Shown here one piece after another: positions 1 to 11,831 of a stretch of 64,000 nucleotides of DNA. Under the pieces are notes generated by a model, which did no database searches, was not told where the DNA came from, and saw only the letters and a list, made by a program, of their open reading frames with translations. The stretch's first letter is position 1; each line of letters opens with the position of its first letter. Source of the stretch: Aspidapion aeneum (Eukaryota; Arthropoda; Insecta; Coleoptera; Brentidae); NCBI GenBank assembly GCA_963576565.1, contig OY755042.1, forward strand, positions 94,792,185 through 94,856,184, in the 5' to 3' direction. Both the position numbers and the translations under genes were made by a program.

Positions 1-1559
1 ACTGATGCAATTCTGTACGTACGTACGTAATATTATTATAATTATCTTTATTGTCTTGCTTTTTTGAATTTCTGGCTTGACTTCTTCATCTTCATTAAGA
101 TTGGTTAAAACGGACAAACCCTTCAAAAATTTTGTCTGACAATTGTGGCATAAATGGAATATAGACATCCTTTTGCAGCTACATTTGATACTGGAACTAT
201 ACAGTTTGCTTAAGGTTCCCAAACCCATAGTTCTGGAGCTAGCTAACTTGATAACCAAAGGTAATGAATCAGAGTAATATTTGGATAAAGATGATGTAAA
301 AAGGTTTTCAATTAATATAATTATAATTATTTTGTTTGTCTTGCTTTCTTGGGTTCTGCTGCACTTCAGATTTTTTTTAAGTCAATTGTTTCAAATTTGC
401 CTCAGATTTTATAAATGAAGGAAATCTGTAGGCATTTAGGAAACTTTCTTGGTAAAGCTTTATTAATCCTAGCTGACCCCTCCAAAATTATTTTAGTCCT
501 AGCTGCTGCATTTCGTAGATGGAATATGCTATTTCTACTTATTCTTGACAGGATTTATAAACAAAATATTGTGGTCAAGTGGAGTATTTACTACCTGGAT
601 TTCCAAAAAATCTATATTCTACAATGACAGCTGCATGGAGTTTGGAACTGCAGTGTTCACAATATCCTGTGATGCTTGCAGCGTTATGATTATACTTTAT
701 TAAAGTTTTTCTTTAGTAATTTTATTAAGACAATCTTTGTTTTTAGGATTGGAAAGAAATCCTGACTTACACTATTGATTATCAAAAGTTAAATAAACTG
801 ATTTTTTCTAACAATAGCGTCTTTTTTTGTTTTGCAGCTATTACTCAATTTTTAATATTATATCTATCAAAAACAATCTTAGGGAATTGAATTGAATTGC
901 TATAATTTAATGCTGTAAGAAAACAACAAAGCAAAACTTGTCTGAATAATGGGTCTTGATGAATTTGACTTATCCATTACAAAGGTTGCTTGGTAAGGTC
1001 GGTTTATTAGGTTGGTTGGTAAGATTGGTTTAATAATTAAAGATCTTCTTTGCCACACAATTGTCTGCAGTAAAAAGACCACATCATTGTTTGATGATTT
1101 TTTCCCAACAAAATATTTACAAAAAGTGCTGAAATTTTGGATCCACCACTCCCTTTAATTGTATTTTTTGTATAAGTAATATGTTTATTTAGTTTATTTT
1201 ATGAAAAGTATCAATCTGTGAGAATTAAGAAATCTGGTTAAAAATTTCAATTTGCTGTACCTTTTGATATGTTATAGATAAATTAGTAGATGCTACATAT
1301 GTTAAAAGGAAATTGATTGGTTTACAGCTTTCACTTTGACAAGTTTCTTCTAAAATTAAAAACAAAAGTGTTAGATAAACAAGTTTGATGAAAAATAAGG
1401 GGAAAAAATGGGGTTTTCAGAAATTAACGGTTTTTGGTGGCCACTATCTCATAATCTGTTACACTTAAAGGTAAGGTAGTATAATACTTTTGTAGGGAAT
1501 TTGATGATCTTTAATTTTTAATAAAATATTTTATTTGAACCCGTTTTCGAGTTACAGGC
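1..1559. other. AT-rich stretch without recognisable gene
   Basis: Only short chance ORFs are present, with no domain motif, no clear repeat pair and no RNA gene that I recognise. Probably intergenic or intronic DNA. Confidence 0.5.
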
Positions 1560-1577
1560 AAAAATCCGAAAAACTGC

Positions 1578-1612
1578 ACTTTTTCACCCTCCCCCCCCCC
1601 CCTCCGCCACTG
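1578..1612. mobile_element. possible right end of a hAT-like element
   Basis: A C-rich run followed by CTCCGCCACTG is, in reverse complement, CAGTGGCGGAG plus a G-run. That is the terminal form of the hAT elements found elsewhere in this window. No matching left end or 8-bp duplication is visible upstream, so the rest may lie outside the window or be lost. Confidence 0.25.
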
Positions 1613-3532
1613 AAGTGGGAGGACTAGGGGTGGAGACGTCCTAACTACCCTAAAGATATTCCCGGAGAGAAAAATTCTCCCCCCGTCCATGCACTCTACA
1701 ACCCCTTAATGACCATTCATTGACTGAACTATATGTAGATATACACAGTGGTTTTTTAATGTTAATGTTTTAAAGTCGTACATAAAAACGAATTAATTAA
1801 AAGTGATCTAAATAAAAATAATCGTAATTTTTGTAATTTCTTGAGCACGAGTGTACAGTGTGATTGGTAATGTTTTACTCCTTGTTATGATCAACATTTG
1901 TCCTTTTTAGCACCAGATTCTGAAAATTTAGCCAAAATCTTACAACTCTGCTATTGAGTAAAAATTAACCGATTACCTTAAAAAATGCAACTAGAGTGTA
2001 CAAGTTTACCAAATACCTAAGCTTTGAGAACTTTGCGCCTGCTCTCACGGCACTGATGGTGTCTCAAGGCAAACTTAATGAAACCAAAACGAATGATGTG
2101 TTACCAAGGTTCAGCTCCAATGCCCTAGTCTGTACTTTGCTTGCAAGCCAGTTGCATTTTCAGATGGACACACGGTATGTACTGAGATCAAAGTTTCCTC
2201 AGATATAGTGATGTAGCGACCCTACTGACATCATCATCATCAGTGGTTCTATCATTTTACTCTTTGCAGTTGCAGTTTTCTTCTAACAAAGTATACGGTA
2301 CCATTTCTAAGTATCTTCTTGCCCTCGAACAACAAGAGGGAGGTTTTGTACATAAAGTTGGCAATCTTGCCCCTGTAAATGTGTATGCATATTTGTCTGT
2401 TAGTGTAAGGTTAAAGGTTTTTAAATTAGTTTTTAATCGACAACGTATCTTAACCTACCCGATTAGGATAGATACATTTCCGATCATTTAAGCAAGGTTA
2501 AGTTAACACCGATTTCGACTTCCCACAAGGGCATCTTGCCAAAAGGAGGATAGGGAAACTATGATTTTAAAAATCCCGCCTTAGATATATTTATTATTTA
2601 GATCCCATAATTCAGGATCACGGAGAACTGGCAACATAGTGGTTAGGTATCTCTCTCCAAGGACGCTCGTGGATTGACAAGCAAAACGATTAGCAATATG
2701 GATATGGTTTTGGCTCCGACGCAGTTCACATTTCACTTTTTTCCTTTCTTAAAACTTTCGTTTGCAAAATATTACAACCTAAATCAGATGGCACGCGTGG
2801 CATAAGCCCTGTTCTACGATTTTTACTGAGGCAGCATCAAAATCATCTGTAGTGGTATGAGAAAATTCGCTTGAATCCATTGACTTTGCGAAATAACTGA
2901 CATTACAAAAAATTATTCTGATGCCAATGGTGACATTTTAACAAAAATGAAAAAATGGTTTAGGCATAAATGTTCAAACTTCAATGAAACGTATTTTGCA
3001 CTTACTTAGACTTGATATCTGACCACCTACAGAAGGTGAAACCCAGATTTGATCATAAAAAAAAAGAATTTATAAAAAAAAATTATTTTTGCACGCCTCT
3101 GATTGTGCTCAGTTGTCATCTATGGTACAATGGCATACAAGGTTCGAAAAGGCCAATATTTGGGTTGCCTCAAGGCAAATTTACTTGGTGGCTATGGGTC
3201 AAACCGGGTAGAAACGTCAAACTAAAATCAGAAAAAGTACAATTTTATGGAAAAAAAATCATATCTCGGAAGCTAAAGAGAAATTTAAAAAAACTGTGAA
3301 ATGACTTTTTTTTGGCTGACGGTTTGTGTCAGAAAAAAATGTTTACGGGAAATGGGAGCCGTGCAAACTTTCGCACTTTTGTTACACTTGCGTTGTAGCC
3401 ACCCTGTGAAGCTATCTGTCAAGCGCACATTAAAAGAGAATAATCGAAGCTGTATCACACAGAAAATTTTTGTGAAAATTGACGGTTTCGTTTAGAAATA
3501 AATTAACTTTAAGAATGTAAAAAAAATGGTGT
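1613..3532. other. stretch without recognisable gene
   Basis: Short ORFs on the + strand (1996-2208, 2243-2491, 3012-3299, 3301-3495) show no family motif and no biased composition, so I do not treat them as genes. No paired repeats were seen. Confidence 0.45.
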
Positions 3533-3540
3533 GTCTCACT

Positions 3541-4740
3541 CATTGGCGTAGCTAGGGGGGGGCCAGGGGGGGGCCTGGCCCCCCCCTGAAGTCCCTCAGG
3601 CCCCCCCTAAGATATTTTAGGCCTCCCCTACCGACTACTAGTAAAAGAACATGACGCTGAAAATACATACTTTTCTATTATTATTCGGGAAATATTCAAA
3701 TAAAATAGGTGCATTAAAATTTAAAATCATTCAGATAATGTTTACATTTCAGGAAAAAGCCCTTGTCTTGCGGAATTAGGCTTTTTCTCTTTAAATTATC
3801 GGTAACTTTTCTGCACTTATGCAATTTCCCGAAAATATTTTTTAAATTTAAACATAATTATGCATATTGAAAATTTCATACATATTGGAGACATCTTGTA
3901 AAATATTATAGAAGTGTAAGTTGAATTTCGCATTTAATAAAGACAGCGACCTTTGCCCCTCTGTTTCCGAAATCGGGTTGAAGATGTCGTAAGGTTATAA
4001 AAGACCTTTTAAACTATTTTTCTAAAATAAATATAATAATCTTTTTAGTTTTTTTGAGGTTAGCGTTTAGTGTCTTATGGAAATTTTCCGATTTTGGGAC
4101 AATTTCATAACCATTTTCATATTAGGTTTTCCCACGTCGTTAAATGGAATAAATTCGTCGAGCAATACCGGGAAATTTTTAATATTAATACTTCTGCTCT
4201 AAGAGCAGAAATGACCGTTTTAAAGAATTGTATTTTTCGGTTAAATCAAACTGTTGGTCATGATTCTATCAAACAACATATAGCAGAAAACACCTATCCA
4301 AACCTCTACCAACTTTTTAAAGTTGCGAGTATTCTTCCAATTTCAAGTGCAACTTGCGAGAGGTCTTTCTCTGCCATGAGGAGAGTTTTTAATTGGCTTA
4401 GAACAACTATGACTCAAGAGAGACACTCAGGTTTGTCATTGTTATACATAGAATAAGATGTTGAGGTCGACTTAGACAGTGTGGTAGACGCTTTCAGTCA
4501 GCGACGTAGAAAACTTTCTTTGTAGAATTGCTGAATTACATACTTCCTGTGTATACATATAAATAAGTTGGTAAATGTATTATTAAATTTGTTATATTAA
4601 AATATTAGAACATTTAATGCGCGTATTTTTTTTTATTCACTGCACACTTTGCACGACTCTTTAAAACCTATGTTTGCTTTTTGTTCAAGATAGGCCGGGG
4701 CCACGGCCCCCCCTGAAAAGCAAGGCTAGCTACGCCAATG
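3541..4740 (+). mobile_element. hAT transposon, deletion derivative, with perfect 8-bp target duplication
   Basis: The element starts with cattggcgtagctag and ends with its exact reverse complement ctagctacgccaatg. It is flanked by the perfect direct repeat gtctcact (3533-3540 and 4741-4748), the 8-bp duplication typical of hAT insertion. Just inside both ends are G/C runs (gggcctggccccccc on the left, ccggggccacggcccccc on the right). At about 1.2 kb it is far shorter than an autonomous hAT. The only recognisable coding part left is the C-terminal dimerisation segment at 4070-4456. The element is therefore probably non-autonomous and mobilised in trans, or dead; its perfect ends suggest fairly recent insertion. 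Confidence 0.92.
4070..4456 (+). pseudogene. hAT transposase, C-terminal dimerisation region (truncated)
   Basis: About 128 codons remain open, and the real 5' part of the gene is missing. The last 60 residues carry the hAT C-terminal dimerisation signature: YPNLYQLFKVASILPISSA, then TCERSFSAMRRV and NWLRTTM. This signature is shared with ZMYM1-type hAT transposases and with domesticated relatives such as THAP-associated 52 kDa-repressor-like proteins. The DDE catalytic core and the N-terminal zinc finger are absent, so no transposition activity is possible. It lies inside the TIR-bounded element 3541-4740, in the orientation expected for that element. The apparent start codon is only the first one after the internal deletion. 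Confidence 0.88.
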
Positions 4741-4748
4741 GTCTCACT

Positions 4749-5591
4749 TCAATTTTTGAGCAGTTTATATTTTTCTCATTTTATACTATTATGCAGCTGC
4801 ATACTTAAACCTGTAACACAGGACAGTCTACTTATTGTGGATATCCTTTACTTTTAATGGTGAGATCTTCCTTGTTCTTCAATTGCGGAAAGAAGAAAAA
4901 GGCATACTTGGCTGCGGAAGGAATTCCTCTTAACGAAGCTCGACTAAGATAGACAAAGAAATGTCGCGGAATCTTGAATTCTCAGATTATTTTGCAAACT
5001 ACAAAGTCGCCAGGCAGTCTTTTTTAAGTCTGATCATTGAACCTTGATATAAAATAATCTGCTCTACAATAAAATAGTCTATCATTACCTGTCGTGTTTC
5101 TGTGGCTTTTTTTCAAAAATGTTTCACAAAGTTCCTGTTTCGCACACAAATGCCAATGTTTAATGTTGCTTCAGTGGAAATATAGCTTAAAAAACAAATT
5201 TTAAAGCACAGAAAAACTATTTTTCTGTGCTTCAAGCTCTCGCACCACAACATAAGACAGAGACAGAATGCCTTTTCTGCCTAAGCCCCAAAAATAACGG
5301 TTACAAATTGGCACTCCCAAGCAACAGTGTAATTTTGGTTTCGGCAAAATAAATCTAAATCACCAACCAAGAACCAACGGAAATCGTAGAGAGATATAGT
5401 TAGCCAGCGTGTTTACGTATTCGTCTTACAATTTTCACATTTCTCTTTAGGATCTATTACTAAAGTAATATTAAAATCGCACATTGTTTAAAATCGGATT
5501 TAGAGTGTCTATCCGAACACATTTGTGGCCTGCTGGCACACTCCCTTTTGTGTTTTATTTTATCGTGGAATTATGAAGAGGCTATGAGATC
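4749..5591. other. stretch without recognisable gene
   Basis: Unique-looking AT-rich sequence with a short inverted repeat near 5205-5230 (tttctgtgc with gcacagaaa) and nothing else that I can support. Confidence 0.45.
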
Positions 5592-6065
5592 GGCCCCGAA
5601 CCAGCCCTTGGGATATCATACAATGCTGCTAAATCAACCATATTAAAATTGATGGAGAATAGCTTCCAACAATACTGGATAAATATATCAGAACTGGCTC
5701 ACTCTAAAGAGTTCATAAAGAACCTTGTAAAAACAGAGCCAGGAACATCATTGAACTTACCAGACAGGATATGCGTATAGTGACTGGTCTTTTTACGGGT
5801 CACTGTCGACTGAGACTATCCATGCACCGAATACTAACAGAAGAGACCCAATGTAGACTCTGGATGGAGGATGACAAAACAGTCAGACATGTACTGTGCG
5901 AATGTCCGGCACGTTTACGTCAGAACACTTTCGGTAAACCTCAAATTGACTCAGAAGATCTGAACCCAAACTGACAGCCGGCCTTTTTGGAGGATTAGGC
6001 ATACAGTGGTGACAAACCACTCTTGAGCCAGAATAGACCCACTGGTGGATACAGAGGAAGTGCTG
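5592..6065 (+). pseudogene. non-LTR retrotransposon 3' end: RNase H-linked C-terminal fragment
   Basis: Two reading frames must be joined. From 5592 the first reads GPEPALGISYNAAKSTI and runs to about 5760. After a frameshift the second gives MRIVTGLFTGHCRLRLSMHR and then CRLWMEDDKTVRHVLCECPA. The TGHCRL...CRLW...EHVLCECPA pattern (here RHVLCECPA) is the tail that follows the RNase H domain in RNase H-bearing LINEs of insects (I/R1-like group). Past the stop near 5974 a third frame still resembles the usual end of such proteins (LGLLGGLG-like). The sequence closes in a short ATC-rich tail near 6085-6110. At least two frameshifts and loss of everything upstream show a dead 5'-truncated copy. 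Confidence 0.72.
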
Positions 6066-6578
6066 CAAAGTCCACTCACATATGCATCACCATCAATCAT
6101 CATCAAGCGATTGAGAGAACGATCATAACGAGTTTGATAGCTAAAAAACGCTAAAATGCCGAAAGTTAAAAAGAAATGCTAGAAAGTATTTTATAAGCGG
6201 GTGCAACTGCCAATTTTAAAAGCAACAAAATAAAGATGAAGGAAATGGTGTTGCTTATTCTCTCTAGTAACAAATTTGAAAAAAATGTTAATAACAATGA
6301 AGCATGGCAATAACGTTGGTTCGTGCCGCATTTTGTTGCACTTCCGCAAAAGCAAAAGACACCAACGCGATTTTCGGGGTCACAGATTGCCGACCTTTAC
6401 GCAATGTTGAATAACATTTTTCTTAATAATATTATATTGAATTTATTTATCGAATAAGCTATAAATGTTGGGACAGACAAATGTATAAATATCAGCTAAA
6501 AATATAACTATACTTCTATCCTGCACAAGTTTTTAGAAAATACTTATTTTGCTTTTGCATGGAATTTATTTTTGGGCC

Positions 6579-6724
6579 TTATTACCGGCACGTATCCGAT
6601 ATTAAAGTCCAATGTACAATAATATTTTTTCTAAATATCTCTAAATGTGTGTTTAAAAAATTTAACATGGGAAAGTACCAGGCAAATTTTAGCTTCTACT
6701 TTTGTTTTAATATAATCATACAAA
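6579..6724. repeat. direct repeat copy 1 (about 145 bp)
   Basis: The segment beginning tattaccggcacgtatccga recurs in the same orientation at 7179-7322 with only a few changes. Between the copies lies a family A hairpin element. This suggests a local duplication or that both belong to one older element. Confidence 0.7.
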
Positions 6725-7170
6725 AACATTTCATGTTAAAAAACAAACAAGTATATAATTGAGATAAAAGTAAAGTACAAATTTCAAAATGAAAGGTTCT
6801 TACTAGTTTGGAAATGTTTTTTTTTACTTTGCTATTACAGCCAAACTTCTTTGCTTAAGAGTCATTTGCAGCCGTACTAGCCAAGTTTAGAAAAACATTT
6901 CCAAACTATTAAGAACCTCTCATTTTAAAATTTATATTTGAAAATTTGGCTTTACTTTTATATCAATTGTTTTTACGGAATACCATTTTCGCGTAATTGG
7001 CTTTTTTTACATGAAATGTTTTTGTTATCATATCACTCATTTTTCGAAGGATTTGGGTAATATTTAAGTTTTAAAGTATTAAAATAAGCGGAATATTGTT
7101 CAAAACTTTTGCAATTTCTTTTTAAAAATGTTGAGGTTTTTAATTTTTTTCCTATGGTTGTATCATAGAT
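6725..7170 (-). mobile_element. family A hairpin element, degraded copy
   Basis: Both arms of the hairpin that ends the complete family A element at 17455-19125 are present, including the core near ttcttactagtttggaaatg and its inverse. The linker that joins hairpin to minisatellite in other copies follows (7040-7165). The 142-bp minisatellite itself is not present here. Orientation is opposite to the 17-19 kb copy. Confidence 0.7.
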
Positions 7171-7178
7171 TTTATATA

Positions 7179-7322
7179 CATATTACCGCCACGTATCCGA
7201 TATTAAAGTCCAATGTAAAATAATATTTTTTTCTAAATATCTCTATAATATGTGTGTTAAAAAATATTAACATGGGAAAGTACCAGGCAATTCTTAGCTT
7301 TTACTTTTGTTTTAATATAATT
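7179..7322. repeat. direct repeat copy 2 (about 145 bp)
   Basis: Second copy of the repeat seen at 6579-6724; it starts tattaccgccacgtatccga and ends in cttttgttttaatataat. Confidence 0.7.
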
Positions 7323-7407
7323 CGGTCGTAAAAACAAGGTGGGCCTTATACCCCCTCACCAACATTAGAAAGAAAACCTAATGAGGTTGACAAAAATCAT
7401 GTAATTA

Positions 7408-7681
7408 GGGACTTATTGGAATAAAACCTGACCTTATTTTAAAATCGGCAGTATTATGACAGATTTACATATAAAAAGCAGCTACTTTCTTTCAAAATTC
7501 GGCCTTTGGTATTTAAGAACCGGATTTATTAGAGTCTGTTTTTATTAAATGAAAGTTAGCGACTTTATTTTTCAATTTGACTTTGGTATGTCAGTTTTGA
7601 GAGGTCAGCTGTCAGTTTTCTTTGTAAATCTGTCAGAATAAAGCCGAGTCTATAATAAAGTCAGATTTTATTCCAAGTCCC
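7408..7681. mobile_element. TA-flanked MITE (Tc1/mariner-like ends)
   Basis: The left end GGGACTTATTGGAATAAAAC matches the reverse complement of the right end, GGGACTTGGAATAAAATCTG, and the similarity continues for about 45 bp up to a shared tcggc block. TA dinucleotides flank both sides (7406-7407 and 7682-7683), as expected for Tc1/mariner insertion. There is no coding capacity in 274 bp. Confidence 0.75.
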
Positions 7682-7683
7682 TA

Positions 7684-8170
7684 TTCTTGTCATATTTAAA
7701 AAGTAACGATACAGGGATTAAAAGTAAAAAGTGACAGATCGTAAATAAAACCCTAAAAACTCGAAACAAAAAATTGGTAACAAAATAAAATTTCTAAAAA
7801 GTGCTTTTTTTGGCCTCGGCGAATTGAACAAACAAACTTTTCATCTCAGGATAAAAGGTCACTTTTATCTCTTGGTATTTATTATACTATTTGTTTGAGT
7901 GTTTTTAAGATCTCTTAGCGTGGAATATCTAAAACATCAGATGGAGAGTGATAAAGCTCGCATAACCAAACATCAGCTTGGCTAAAATTCATAAAATTTT
8001 AATTATCGCAAAATCAGAAGCATGTTTAAAAGTTCTTGAACTTGACCGAATCGAAACACTTCCTCTGTGTGTGTACGTGTTCCTTAACACGAATTTTTGA
8101 CCTTCGTTATTGCAAGCTGCTAAAAAATTACGATGGATAAAATTTTGTAATCGTATTCATTTGAGGCAGA
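7684..8170. other. stretch without recognisable gene
   Basis: AT-rich sequence with no domain motif or paired repeat that I can identify. Confidence 0.4.
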
Positions 8171-8177
8171 ATTGGTA

Positions 8178-8812
8178 CCGTAAAACGAGGTTACTTTGCG
8201 CCCCCTGGTTCTACTTTGCTCCATTGCGAAAAAAAGTTCTTAGATATTCCACATTAAAAATATGCGCATGTACAATCGGGGACTTTTTAAATTGCCGCCC
8301 TCAAAAATAAAAAATATTCCTATTTGAAATTCGGAAAAGTATTTTGAACCAAAACAAAAAAGTTGTAAACCTTACCTCTGTCTGTATACATACATATTTA
8401 AAAATTGATTTCTTTAAATGATTAATTTTGACAGAAAAAAAATACAATGGCAATTTAAAAAGTCCCCGACTGTACCACCACGCCACCACGCGTGAATTAT
8501 CCGTTGCTAATTTGACTTTTCAAAGACGCGATAGCGGCTATTTCCCGCTTAGTCGTCTCGGGTTAATACCAGAGTGAAGTGCAGCTTAAAATTCCTTTAT
8601 AATTTGACCTCGAAAAATTTGGTGTCTAATGCAATTATCGATTTCTATGCAATAAAAACTTAAAAAACCAATATTTTTAAATTTTTTATTCACTATTTTG
8701 AATGTTTGGGGAAAAGCTAACTAAATATTGGATGTAGTTTGCGCCAACATATAAAACACCATTGTTTTTTTTTCATATTTTATAAAGTGGCGCAAAGAAA
8801 CCTCGGATTATG
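8178..8812. mobile_element. possible TIR element enclosing a younger MITE
   Basis: cgaggttactttgcgcc near 8184-8200 has an inverted partner, ggcgcaaagaaacctcg, near 8789-8805. This gives a 17-bp TIR pair with one mismatch, about 620 bp apart. The MITE at 8273-8472 sits between them. The outer ends and target duplication are not clear, so the assignment is tentative. Confidence 0.4.
8273..8472. mobile_element. 200-bp TA-flanked MITE
   Basis: The left end CAATCGGGGACTTTTTAAAT and the inverse of the right end, CAGTCGGGGACTTTTTAAAT, differ at one base, and the match continues into TGCC. TA is present on both sides (8271-8272, 8473-8474). A second, 3'-interrupted copy of the same family lies at 40608-40723. 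Confidence 0.82.
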
Positions 8813-10089
8813 GGAAACTCTGCTCCACTGTTCAAGTTAAAAACTATATTTATAATACTAAGTATTTTGTAATAAAAATGTCCTTTCTTAATTACCTATG
8901 CCATGTGTTTTTCATTAAAACCAAAAAAACATTTTTTATGGTATAATTTTTGGTTATTTCTTTGAATTTTTCGAATTAACTCAAAAAAGTGGAGCATCCC
9001 TGATCGAGTGCCCCGCCGCGAGGCCGAAAGGGCATACTAATGTATACGTACTTTAAAGGCGTGGCCAACAGTAATGGATTTTGCGATGAATAGGTTCGCG
9101 GCATGCGACGCCATCCGATCGTAGTGAGTACTTCAAACGAACATTTAGTTGAATATTGTTCGTCTCAAGACGCGTATTCACTTGAGCATGAATGCATTCA
9201 TTTGGCCTCGCAGCGAGGCATACGAATTCTGCCTCAAATGAATACACGGCTTTAAATATAGAAAACGTGATTTTAAAGTTTAGGAATTAATATTTTTGAC
9301 TTCTATAGTATTTTGAAATAATTATTGTGTATTATGAATCCTGACTAATAAAAGGACAATATTGTTGTATAACTCTTTGTTTGTATAACTGATATATATT
9401 GACCATGCCGTGTTTATCAGAGGTAGGTATTGTCTGGCCAGAATAAAATCTCTATCCAGTTGCGTGATATAATTTTTTAATTCATTATTATCAAGTCGTA
9501 AGCATTTTTTTGCTGGAAAACTGCATACCTTATTTGTTTTTAAAATAAATATTTTTTTAAAACTTTTATATTTATTATATTATATAGGTACCTACCTATT
9601 TCATTAGGTAAGTGCGTACAACTTTAAAAACCAAAAAAAATACCAATTGACTTTTTAAAAATTCCAAAAATCCAAAACCATTCGTTATATCTTTAAAATT
9701 GGAACTCCACACAGTTTCATTAAAGTAAATAATACGCAATTGTTTCTTCTTATTGGTTAAGAATGTGTATGAAACGTGCCTAGTCATCCTGTCTGAGCTC
9801 AGCGATAACAATAAAAGCCCAATAAAAGGGTTCATTGTGAACGGGCCGGATTCGAGTTGAGCCAGCGGTTACAATAAAAACCCAATGGAAGGTTGTGAAT
9901 TATGAACAGACTGGAGTTGATTTCGTTAAACGTACCAGATCAGCACCGTTTTTTCTTCTAATATTAAAATTTTTTTCATGGTTAATTTGCTAAAAATGAG
10001 GACAACCCAGTAAGACCAAAGTGCTGTAAACAGAGAGAGATAGATTGAGTTTTGTTGAATTCAGTTCCTTTATTTAGATTTCAATTGAA
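8813..10089. other. stretch without recognisable gene; small tandem duplication
   Basis: A relatively GC-rich patch at 9000-9250 contains no ORF that I can defend. Around 9797-9910 a unit of about 65-70 bp is tandemly duplicated (agcgataacaataaaagccc and agcggttacaataaaaaccc). The rest is AT-rich and featureless. Confidence 0.4.
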
Positions 10090-10097
10090 GGCAGTGG

Positions 10098-10130
10098 CAG
10101 TGGCGTTCCCAGGGAGAGGGCGGGAAAGGA
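10098..10130. mobile_element. possible left end of a hAT-like element
   Basis: CAGTGGCGTTCCCAGGGAGA followed by a G-rich stretch has the form of the other hAT left ends in this window. I found no partner end or duplicated flank. Confidence 0.3.
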
Positions 10131-10184
10131 AAAATTTGTGCGTCTCCGCAAAAATAAAGCTTTTACGAAAATTTAACATTATAC

Positions 10185-10295
10185 TTTTTTAGATAACTTT
10201 TTGACAGTTATCAGCTGTTTACCAAACCAAATAGCATAGGCCAGCGAAAAAAAGTTGTAAAAAGTTGTCTCAAAAATAATGATATGCACTGTCAT
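10185..10295 (-). repeat. dispersed repeat, copy 1
   Basis: The reverse complement of this block closely matches 28492-28612 (landmarks: ttggcctatgct, gataactgtcaaaaagttat). In the second place the block interrupts a family B element, so it is itself a mobile sequence or part of one. Confidence 0.65.
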
Positions 10296-10715
10296 TACTT
10301 AAAAAATAGACCGGTGTACGGTGGACTATTTTGTTAATCAAATCAATTATTTCTGTTGCGTGAAAAACTTTGATTGGTACCTACATTTACTGATTAGTTT
10401 TTTATAAATATCTACCAAGCCAGGGTTTTTAACCTAACCTACTTTCCCGGAAGTGAATGGTGTATTGTGAAAGCCGTCGAAGGAAATGTGCAGTGAAAGT
10501 TGCTTATTTTGCTATTCTTTAAACGAAAGTTTGAAGATCAAAAAATTAATAAATATTGCCATTATTACGGTTGTCAAAAATTATGTTAGACTGCAAAAAA
10601 TTTACATAATGGGATTCAATAGTTTGGCCTTCATATAGACCGAAAATTCTGTAGATGAGTTTGTATGGTTTGCATAAAAAAATTGCAAAACGAAATCAAT
10701 ACACCTACCTATACG

Positions 10716-11831
10716 CAGTGGCGTCTGATACAGGGAGGGCAACGGGGCAGTGCCCTCCCAAAACTAGACAACAAACAGTATTTTTAATTGATTTACTTTA
10801 AAAAAGTTAAATCTTCCCTTACGAAATGATTGTCTAGGTCTTTTTATTATCTGTGGTTAACAACGAGCGATTAATTGTGTGAACTTCTTTAACGTAATAA
10901 TTACAAGCCGGCAGCGCCCCGCGCCCCGCGGTGCAAGGTTTCAGTTTCACCCGTTTTTCAGCGTTGTATGTGTGGCTGTTCTCGCGCGGGGGCGGGCGGA
11001 ATGTTTGTTTTGGTTGACGTCGGCCATCATCATCGTGCGTAAACGTTCGTTGCCCTTTCTAGTGTTGCCGATTCTATCCTTAGTGAAGACGTATGAATTT
11101 GTCTTGATTTGGGTTTTATCAGTGGTAAAAAGCTTGCCGGTCTCCTGTCATTGTTTTCGTTATCGTTTGTTTATAAAAAGGAAATAAATACCGTCGATTA
11201 CATAATTACCTGTACAAATTTAAATACGTTGACATATGAATTTCGATTACAAAAAATCTTTAGGGCCACATAGACCGGACCTAAAAATTAACCAAAATTT
11301 TAGTTTTAGTAATGCCGAGGGGTGTTCCATAAAAACTTATAATAGAAAATTTAATAAAAAATTATACGATGCTGAAAACTGGTTGTGCGGTTGTGAAAAA
11401 AGAAATGCTTTTTTTTGCTTTATTTGTTTTGTTATGAACAATCCACGAAGTGATCCTGCGTGCAAAGGGAATGTTTGATATCAAGCACTTTAGTGAAAAG
11501 TTAAAAAGACACAAAGTAAGTGGTATTCATGAAAATAACCATTTTCTATGCTAGGCAAGACTGATATTAGGTTCCAATTAAATAGGTCCTATATGCAAAA
11601 CATTACCGAACATAATGAAAATGTGTCAAAAGTTAGACATATACTTAGTATAATTCTGCGAAGGCGAATTGTCTTTATCTATAAACAAATAAACTAAAAA
11701 CTACACCAAGTAGCTGCTTGTTTGGAAAATACTAAAATAATTGGTTTGGTAAGTTTTTTTATCTAATTTTTCATGCAATTTAAACTTCTGCCTCCCCCCC
11801 CCTCAATTTATAACGTCACCAGCCCCCACTG
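10716..11831 (+). mobile_element. decayed hAT element carrying a TTF/ZMYM-type transposase 5' part
   Basis: A left hAT-type end CAGTGGCGTCTGATACAGGG at 10716 is followed by a GC-rich leader and then the N-terminal transposase relic at 11236-11700. The likely right end is the C-rich stretch closing in CCCCCACTG at 11831. The 8-bp flanks (cctatacg, cccgtaag) agree only partly, so the right boundary is uncertain. Confidence 0.5.
11236..11700 (+). pseudogene. hAT transposase N-terminal relic (TTF-type zinc finger)
   Basis: The first frame from ATG reads MNFDYKKSLGPHRPDL and then AENWLCGCEKRNAFFCFICF, the WLCG...LFCF-type pattern of the TTF zinc finger. That finger opens hAT transposases of the ZMYM1 group. 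After the stop near 11478 a shifted frame continues the same protein with FDIKHFSEKLKRHKVSGIHE, and a third with LGKTDIRFQLNRSYMQNITE HNE. Both follow the family order (finger, histidine-containing helix, then the linker region). At least two frameshifts and loss of the catalytic RNase H-like core make it non-functional. It is a different copy from the C-terminal fragment at 4070-4456. Confidence 0.8.

Noticed and set aside
11041..11190. GC-rich leader ORF (10879-11187) as a host gene
   Set aside because: No ATG start or motif, and it lies between a hAT end and the hAT transposase relic, so it is more likely the element's leader.
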